Shown: positions 1 to 4,746 of the stretch, piece after piece | Numbering within the stretch: the stretch's first letter is position 1 | Layout: every line of letters starts with the position of its first letter | NCBI GenBank assembly: GCA_013820975.1 | Contig: JACDHQ010000082.1 | Span: 1-7,762, forward strand | Reading direction: 5' to 3' | Length of the DNA stretch: 7,762 nt | Source of the DNA: Gemmatimonadaceae bacterium | GTDB taxonomy: Bacteria > Gemmatimonadota > Gemmatimonadetes > Gemmatimonadales > Gemmatimonadaceae | Position numbers and translations under genes: made by a program | Notes under the pieces: generated by a model | Databases searched by the model: none | Seen by the model: the letters and a program-made list of their open reading frames with translations, nothing else | Told to the model about the DNA's origin: nothing

Positions 1-721
1 GTGTGACTGTGGCGCGATCGAAGTAGATCAGCACATTGCGGCAGAGCACGACATCCTGATCCGTCGTTCCTGTCGCCACGGACGGATAGTCGTCTGCAAT
101 CAGGTTGAGTGGTGCAAACTGGACAGCCGCGAGAATATCAGGATCGAGATCGAATTGAGTCCCGTGCGGCGTGAACCACCGATCCACCCGGTCCTGCGAA
201 ACGCCGCGCAGCGACCATTTCGTGTATCGGCCACGGCGCGCCGCGTCGAGTCGGGGCCTGGCGACATCGGTGCCCAGGATGCGGGCCGCATGTGGCCAGC
301 CCGATTCGCGCAGCATCATTGCCACCGAATATGGCTCTTCGCCCGATGCACATCCGGCGCTCCAGATGCGCACCGGCGTCGCCGCCCCGCGCCGGTCGAT
401 CAGCGGCGGAAGGATCGTCGTGCGCAGCAGCTCGAGCGCGCCCGACTCGCGAAAGAAGTACGTCTCCCCGACGGTGAGCTCGGCGAGGACGAAGTCTCGC
501 ACCTCGCCAGGCCGCTGCATCGCCTGCACAAGCAGCGTCACGCTGGGAATACGGAACGCTGCCATGGCGCGCCGCATCCCTGCTTCGGCCGCGGGCTGCC
601 GGTTCGGGGGAAATACAAGCCCCGAGATGAGCTGCACCACCTCCGCGACGGCACCGAACGCCGGGGCTGTCCAGCCGGCGGTGCGCGGCTTTGGAACCTC
701 GCGTGCGCGTGCGGCCATCAT
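1..721 (-). CDS. cheR: CheR-type chemoreceptor methyltransferase, C-terminus cut by the window edge
   Basis: CheR uses S-adenosylmethionine to methylate glutamates on chemoreceptors, setting adaptation in the cytoplasm. About 240 codons are visible; the frame is open at base 1, so the end of the protein is missing. An N-terminal helical CheR_N region (about residues 20-75) is followed by LTVGETYFFR near 81-90, the family signature before the catalytic domain. The SAM-binding loop WSAGCASGEEPYS lies near 119-131, then ILGTDV and WSLRG, and DVVLCRNVLIYF close to the edge. The start is one of two adjacent ATGs (721 or 718); the first gives the classic ATGA overlap with the cheW stop, implying translational coupling. 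No strong ribosome site is visible. The GETYFFR/WSLRG subclass often carries C-terminal TPR repeats, which cannot be checked here. The family call is very secure; its particular receptor is unknown. Confidence 0.95.
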   Translation of the reverse strand, partial: MMAARAREVPKPRTAGWTAPAFGAVAEVVQLISGLVFPPNRQPAAEAGMRRAMAAFRIPSVTLLVQAMQRPGEVRDFVLAELTVGETYFFRESGALELLRTTILPPLIDRRGAATPVRIWSAGCASGEEPYSVAMMLRESGWPHAARILGTDVARPRLDAARRGRYTKWSLRGVSQDRVDRWFTPHGTQFDLDPDILAAVQFAPLNLIADDYPSVATGTTDQDVVLCRNVLIYFDRATVT

Positions 722-1248
722 CCGCGCGATGCCACCGCGGCTTCCACCGTCGCGCCCAGTGGCGCACCCAGTGCCGCAGCCAGTGGCGCAGCCAGTGCCG
801 CGTCCAGCGCCTCTGCTTCTGCCTGGCCGAGAAAGGCTTCGGGATCGTAGATCACCAGCACGCCGTCGCTTCGCGCGGCGAGCCCGGCCAGCCCCTGCAG
901 CGCCGGCGACACCGCAGCGGCGCCCTCGACTGCTTCAGCGTCGACGTCGATGAGGTCATCGACTTCGTCGACCCGCACGGCAACGACCCGGCCGGCCAGG
1001 CCGAGCAGGACGAAGAACTCATCAGGATGGAGATCACGGCCAGGCAGCGCGAGGCGAAGGCGGACGTCGAGCACCGGGACGATCTGCCCGCGAACGTTGA
1101 TGACCCCCTCCACCACCCGCGGGGCACCCGGCAGCGGCGTGATCGCGACCGCGCGCACGATCTCCTGCACGGCGTTCGCGTGCAAGCCAAGGGCCGCGTT
1201 GCCCAGTTGAACGCGGAGAAGGGAGGTCACAGTGGCATTGGGTGGCAC
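718..1248 (-). CDS. cheW: CheW-type chemosensory coupling protein with Ala-rich repeat tail
   Basis: CheW is the scaffold linking chemoreceptors to the kinase CheA in cytoplasmic arrays. The 176-residue product has the usual CheW length. It opens with the beta-rich core LLRVQLGNAALGLHANAVQE, then the signature VVEGVINVRGQIVPVLDVR near 45-64, then the second subdomain with FFVLLGLAGRVVAVRVDEV near 78-96 and a final GVLVIYDPEAFL strand and helix. The last 30 or so residues are Ala/Leu/Gly/Pro-rich and come from a 12-base tandem repeat, so they are probably a flexible tail outside the fold. The start is uncertain: GTG at 1248 directly follows an in-frame TGA, a second GTG lies at 1230, and neither has a clear ribosome site. 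An ATG at 1252 is in another frame. It overlaps cheR, so the two are almost certainly co-translated. Confidence 0.9.
   Translation of the reverse strand: MPPNATVTSLLRVQLGNAALGLHANAVQEIVRAVAITPLPGAPRVVEGVINVRGQIVPVLDVRLRLALPGRDLHPDEFFVLLGLAGRVVAVRVDEVDDLIDVDAEAVEGAAAVSPALQGLAGLAARSDGVLVIYDPEAFLGQAEAEALDAALAAPLAAALGAPLGATVEAAVASRG
754..813. repeat. 12-bp tandem repeat inside the 3' end of cheW
   Basis: On the plus strand four consecutive 12-base units follow the pattern RYCCAGTGSCGC (754-765, 766-777, 778-789, 790-801), with a degraded fifth at 802-813. On the coding strand they encode the Ala/Leu/Gly/Pro-rich tail of CheW. The unit is a multiple of three, so gain or loss of copies would lengthen or shorten the tail without changing frame. 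Slippage is the likely origin. Confidence 0.8.
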
Positions 1249-1270
1249 TCATGGAAATAGGATGCACGTT

Positions 1271-1348
1271 CAGGGCCATGGTCGACCCCGGCAGCGGCAG
1301 CGCGTGGCACCGCGTGGCACCGCGTGGGGTCAGGCTCCGTGGGCCCTG
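1271..1348. repeat. Nested inverted repeat with internal tandem repeat in the cheW leader
   Basis: Outer arms CAGGGCC (1271-1277) and GGCCCTG (1342-1348) are perfectly complementary. Inside them GACCCC (1284-1289) pairs with GGGGTC (1326-1331). The inner loop contains a direct repeat of CGCGTGGCAC (1301-1310 and 1311-1320) followed by a third partial copy CGCGTGG (1321-1327). The whole lies between the stop of the upstream kinase gene and the cheW start, so it would be in the cheW leader if the genes are co-transcribed. There is no T-run on either side, so a simple intrinsic terminator is not supported. It could be an RNA fold, a protein-binding site or a degraded REP-like element. Confidence 0.5.
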
Positions 1349-1422
1349 CATCGACCTCGCTCGACGGCAGCGGGAAGATGTCGACCGAGGGCCTCTTTCC
1401 ACCACCTACTTGAGGCAGAACT

Positions 1423-2826
1423 TCAGGGACCCTGCGGTGGTTCCGTAGAGCAGCGCGGCAGCGAGAGCGTGAACTCTGCCCCCTTGCCCGCGACACTGCG
1501 CACTGTGAGGTCGCCACTCATCCCGCGTGCGAGATCACGGCTGATCGCGAGTCCGAGCCCGGCCCCCTGGCCAACCCGGCTGTGGCTTCCGTCGACCTGC
1601 ACGAACGGCTCGAAGATCGACTCTCGCTTGTCCGCGGGAATCCCCGGGCCGTCATCGATGACTACGATCTGCACCGTGCCTTCATCGTTGATGGGCTCGT
1701 GGACCTCGAGACAGATGGTGCCGCCGGGGTCGGTGAACTTGACCGCGTTGGACAGCAGATTGAGCAGGATCTGCCGCAGCTTTTCACGGTCGGCGGTAAC
1801 CGTGGGCAGCGCGCCCCGCGCCGTCCGGTATCTGTGCCGGCGCAAATGGATCTGCGGCTCTATCATCGGGGCAATGTCGGTGATCACGCCGGCCAGCGCG
1901 ACCGCTTCGAGCTGGTAGTCGAGTCGGCCCGCTTCGATGCGCGCGAGGTTCAGCACACTGTTGATCAGCCCAAGCAGGTGATGCTGGTTGCGATCGATGC
2001 GCTCGAATGCCGCCCGCTGATTCGCCGTGACCGGACCGTGGAGGCCCATGTCGAGCAGCTGAAGGTGCCCTGATATCGCATTGAGCGGCGTGCGCAGTTC
2101 ATGGCTCATCGTCGCCAGGAATTCGCTCTTGGCACGGTTGGCGTGCTCCGCCGCGAGCTTGGCTGACTCCAACGCTTGGTTGGATTGCACGAGCCGCTCG
2201 GTTTGCTCTTCCATTGCGACGGCCTGCTCCTGCATTTGCTCATTCGCCACCGCGAGCTCCGTCGCCTGCTCCTGCAGCAGGGCGTTGCTCATCAGGAGCT
2301 CATCTTCGGCGTCGCGTGCGGCGGCCAGGGCGGTCTCCAGATTCCGTCGGGTGGCGTCGAGGACCGTGGCCAGCGCCGACGCGTGGGAAGCCGCATCCCG
2401 CGCCTGCGCTGCGTGCAGATTCGCCTGAGCGGCGGCGCGCTCCCCGGCGAACACCGCGGCGATGAGCGGAAGCAGAGCCATGAACCACGGCACGTCGGGT
2501 TGCTCGGTACTGACGCCGACGAGCACGAGCGCGGCCCCATGCTCGCAGTAGCCGATGGAGGGAAGGGCGAGCGCGCCCGTGAACGGCAAGTCTCCGTGGT
2601 ACGCACCCCGGCGGTCGCACTCCGCCAGAAAGGCGCGCCAGCGACGACCATCGGGGAGCGTCTGCGGAAATCCGGGGGCCGTGAGCAGCATACCCACTTC
2701 GTCGTCCCGCACGAAGAGCAGCACCGCTTCACAGCCGAACGCGCGGGCGAGCCCCACGGCAGCCTCGCGGCGTGTTGCCGGAGTCGCAAGTGCCGCCACC
2801 ACCTGCAGCAGTCCAGGTGCCGTCAT
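1423..2826 (-). CDS. Soluble histidine kinase with divergent GAF-like N-terminus
   Basis: A 467-residue cytoplasmic sensor kinase that should autophosphorylate on histidine and pass the phosphate to a receiver. Residues about 1-128 form an alpha/beta sensory region that resembles a divergent GAF domain; this is inferred from its pattern, as no signature residue settles it. Residues 130-232 are a long Ala/Glu/Gln-rich coiled coil. HisKA follows with FLATMSHELRTPLNAISG, phosphoacceptor His242. The ATPase domain shows the N box NLLSNAVKF (Asn360), G1 DDGPG (391-395), F box IFEPF and G2 GQGAGLGLA (419-427). There is no transmembrane helix and no receiver of its own. The ATG at 2826 is preceded by CAGCAGG, a weak ribosome site. 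It lies in the same frame as the upstream FIST gene with 14 codons between, suggesting FIST supplies input. The kinase call is secure; its partner receiver is not identified. Confidence 0.9.
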   Translation of the reverse strand: MTAPGLLQVVAALATPATRREAAVGLARAFGCEAVLLFVRDDEVGMLLTAPGFPQTLPDGRRWRAFLAECDRRGAYHGDLPFTGALALPSIGYCEHGAALVLVGVSTEQPDVPWFMALLPLIAAVFAGERAAAQANLHAAQARDAASHASALATVLDATRRNLETALAAARDAEDELLMSNALLQEQATELAVANEQMQEQAVAMEEQTERLVQSNQALESAKLAAEHANRAKSEFLATMSHELRTPLNAISGHLQLLDMGLHGPVTANQRAAFERIDRNQHHLLGLINSVLNLARIEAGRLDYQLEAVALAGVITDIAPMIEPQIHLRRHRYRTARGALPTVTADREKLRQILLNLLSNAVKFTDPGGTICLEVHEPINDEGTVQIVVIDDGPGIPADKRESIFEPFVQVDGSHSRVGQGAGLGLAISRDLARGMSGDLTVRSVAGKGAEFTLSLPRCSTEPPQGP

Positions 2827-2868
2827 CCTGCTGGCGTCCGGGCAAAGGTGAGACCTGACATACGATCG

Positions 2869-4038
2869 CTAGTCAGGAAACACGCATGCAACAGCAGTAC
2901 AGTTGTGAAACCCGTTGAACTGTCCATTCGCCCGGACGATCTGGCCGTACGAATTGAAGCCGGCGAAGGGAATACCGTCGAGTTGCTGCGCCACGGTATC
3001 CAGCTCGTGCTGGAAGCCGCCACCGAGCCGGAGGCGGGTTGCGACGCAATCGAAGAAGAGCGCTGCTTTTGGCTGGCATCCCGCGCTGATCACCTGGGCC
3101 ATCGCATCCTGCACGGCACGGCTGGCAGCATCCGCGGCGGACTGCTCCCCAATGGACATGATGTGCGCCGTGGCGCCTGAGGGGACGTCCGAAGCGGTCA
3201 TGATCGACCCGTCGTCACCGACGCCCAGTGGCACGCGCAGCTTGTGCCCTTCGGCGGTGCTGACTCCGACGATGTTGTGCAGAAAAAAGGGCATCGGGTT
3301 GGCCCTGTCGAACTGTTGCTGTGTTGCCTCGGCGTGCTCCTCGAAGGCCTCGACCGCGGGCGCCACGTTGAAGCTCACGACACAGGAACGGGCCGACTCG
3401 GTAACGCGAAGCGGATCGCCTGCAGCATTCCATCCGTGCCTGGCGCCGATGCCGATGGGTTTGTTCGACAGGATCTCGAGGGCCACCACCGCATTGGTGT
3501 GCGCCGTCTCGCCATGAAAGACGTGAGTGCAGGCGAAGTTGCCGTCGTCACCTGCTCCGCCTCCAACAAACTGATACATGCCCCCCGTCGCCGTCGTCAT
3601 CCGGTCGACGAGGTCATCGGTGTAGCCCGCCAGGGCGTCGACCATGACTATCGCCGTGCGGAACCGGAAATCCGGATTCGCGACTCCCGCAAACCCTTCG
3701 GTCAGGGATTCCGCGGCTGCCTGGCGATCGTCAGACAGATGGGTTGCGAGGACGGCAGCAAACCTCATGTCGTCCGCTCGCAGCGCGAACGCCGATGACC
3801 TGCCCGTTCCCGCAGCGTCCTCGGTGAACTCGCCTGCCGAGGAGCACCCGATCAGGTGCGTTGTGCCTGTCTCGCGCGATAACGCAGCCAGCATCGGTTC
3901 ATACTCATTGCTCGATGAGGCGAATACCAGAACCGCGTCTGGTGGCTCGGTGCCAATTTGCTCGCGAATCTGACGAGCGAGGTCGCTGCCAGCCTCCGCA
4001 TTCGTGAGAGCGGTCGAGGCGGTGGCGATGTCAGTCAT
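2869..4038 (-). CDS. FIST-domain sensory protein (FIST_N plus FIST_C)
   Basis: FIST is a sensory domain found in bacterial and archaeal signalling proteins, proposed to bind small ligands such as amino acids, and often fused to kinases or chemoreceptors. This 389-residue protein is a stand-alone version with no signal peptide or membrane helix. FIST_N is shown by DAVLVFASSSNEYEPML near 34-50, the signature IGCSSAGEF at 63-71, and FVGGGAGDDGNF at 157-168. FIST_C covers roughly 225-389, with KAALFFDCVATR and the terminal GFNSYGQI followed by FHNCTAVACVF. The length suits a bare FIST protein. The ATG at 4038 has no clear ribosome site; a pair of direct repeats (4048-4080) lies 10-42 bases upstream. 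The next gene, a histidine kinase, follows after 42 bases in the same frame, so this protein probably senses for that kinase or for the CheW/CheR pathway. The family is secure and the ligand unknown. Confidence 0.9.
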   Translation of the reverse strand: MTDIATASTALTNAEAGSDLARQIREQIGTEPPDAVLVFASSSNEYEPMLAALSRETGTTHLIGCSSAGEFTEDAAGTGRSSAFALRADDMRFAAVLATHLSDDRQAAAESLTEGFAGVANPDFRFRTAIVMVDALAGYTDDLVDRMTTATGGMYQFVGGGAGDDGNFACTHVFHGETAHTNAVVALEILSNKPIGIGARHGWNAAGDPLRVTESARSCVVSFNVAPAVEAFEEHAEATQQQFDRANPMPFFLHNIVGVSTAEGHKLRVPLGVGDDGSIMTASDVPSGATAHIMSIGEQSAADAASRAVQDAMAQVISAGCQPKAALFFDCVATRLRLGGGFQHELDTVAQQLDGIPFAGFNSYGQIVRANGQFNGFHNCTAVACVFPD

Positions 4039-4047
4039 GAGTTGGAA

Positions 4048-4080
4048 ATCCGGCTGAAGTGATGGATCCGGCTGTTGTGA
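4048..4080. promoter_or_regulatory. Paired direct repeats upstream of the FIST gene, possible operator
   Basis: The 15-base pattern ATCCGGCTGNNGTGA occurs at 4048-4062 and again at 4066-4080, with only the two N positions differing and an 18-base centre spacing. It ends 10 bases upstream of the FIST start codon and also precedes the plus-strand remnant. Two direct copies at fixed spacing near a start suggest a binding site for a regulator that binds in tandem, but no known consensus is recognised and a chance short duplication is possible. Confidence 0.35.
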
Positions 4081-4106
4081 AGCATGAACGGGGCCGGACC
4101 GGCGGC

Positions 4107-4424
4107 GTGGGATCGAGGAATCATGCGGGAGTTCCGTCGAACAGAGTCAGCGTGGTGGCTACCGCACTACTCGCGACCGGCGCGCTGGGATGCGCGAGCA
4201 ACCGCTCGGTGCCGGGGTACAGTACGACGGCAACGATGGACGACGGCGCCACCGCCGCCCGGTTTGCCGTCCAACTCGATTCACTCCGCCGCGCCAAGGG
4301 CATGCCAGGCCTGGCAGTCGTCGTGCTCCGCGACACCACGGGGCTGCTGGCTCTGAGCTCACGCCCGTCCTACGCCTCCGCGGCCGCCAGCGTCGTCCGG
4401 ATCACCGTCAGGAACTGCTTGTAG
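4107..4424 (+). pseudogene. Truncated lipoprotein serine hydrolase, class C beta-lactamase-like N-terminus
   Basis: This is the only plausible plus-strand coding sequence in the gap between the receiver gene and FIST. From the GTG at 4107 the frame (open from 4059) encodes a basic stretch, a hydrophobic segment VVATALLATGALGC that looks like a lipoprotein signal with its lipobox cysteine, then RFAVQLDSLRRAKG and MPGLAVVVLRD. The last matches the conserved start of class C beta-lactamase/serine hydrolase domains (helix, then G-[IM]-PG-[LA]-[AS]-V). After about 4350 the resemblance stops, the frame enters the antisense of the receiver gene's end and closes at 4424. The catalytic SxxK and YxN motifs are absent, so no active enzyme is possible. 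It is most simply the 5' remnant of a gene lost by deletion or insertion. The family call rests on a short stretch; a small secreted lipoprotein is the alternative. Confidence 0.4.
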
Positions 4425-4744
4425 TCGAGCGGCTTGGCGATGTACCCGTCGCAGCCGGCGGCGAGGATACGCTGCTCGTCACCCTTCATCGCCAGCGCCG
4501 TGAGGGCGATCACCGGGATGTCGCGCGTCGCCGCGTCGGCCTTCAGGAGCGCGGTGGCTTGCAGGCCATCCATGCCGGGCAGCTGGATGTCCATCAGCAC
4601 GAGATCGGGCCGCGCCTCGCGGGCGATCGCCAGCCCCGCTTCCGCGTTCGTCGCCGCGAGCACCGCATGGTCGGCCGACTCGAGCAGGAAGGTGGACAAC
4701 TTCATGTTGGTGACGTTGTCCTCGATGATCAGGATCGTCGCCAT
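4370..4744 (-). CDS. Single-domain response regulator (CheY/DivK-like receiver)
   Basis: A 124-residue protein that is one complete receiver domain with no output domain. It probably acts as a phosphate shuttle or by binding a partner. All active-site residues are present: acidic pair Glu8-Asp9 (ILIIEDN), phosphoacceptor Asp52 in LVLMDIQLPGMDG, Thr82 in PVIALTA, and Lys104 in YIAKPLD. Its sequence (DNVTNMKL, MDIQLPGMDG, GCDGYIAKPLDYKQF) is of the DivK type often placed beside hybrid kinases. The ATG at 4744 lies 2 bases after the TGA of the kinase gene, in a different frame, so expression is probably coupled to the kinase, its likely phosphodonor. The open frame continues much further upstream, but that part is the kinase gene read out of frame. 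No clear terminator follows the stop. Confidence 0.93.
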   Translation of the reverse strand: MATILIIEDNVTNMKLSTFLLESADHAVLAATNAEAGLAIAREARPDLVLMDIQLPGMDGLQATALLKADAATRDIPVIALTALAMKGDEQRILAAGCDGYIAKPLDYKQFLTVIRTTLAAAEA

Positions 4745-4746
4745 CG

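Noticed and set aside
138..767. Minus-strand open frame of 209 codons over cheR
   Set aside because: The overlapping frame gives unmistakable CheR motifs up to base 1; this one is Arg/Ala-rich and matches nothing.
1034..1405. Minus-strand frame with an ATG at 1252 as an alternative cheW start or small gene
   Set aside because: This ATG is out of frame with the CheW fold and its product lacks any family feature.
1424..1434. CAGGGACCCTG at the stop of the second kinase, as a terminator
   Set aside because: The arms are five bases with a one-base centre, cannot form a normal hairpin, and no T-run follows.
2176..3180. Plus-strand open frame of 334 codons across the FIST/kinase junction
   Set aside because: It runs antisense to two well-supported genes and has no recognisable domain.
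4303..4316. Perfect 14-base palindrome TGCCAGGCCTGGCA
   Set aside because: It lies in the stretch encoding the MPGLA motif of the serine hydrolase remnant and has no loop; more likely a codon coincidence than an operator or terminator.
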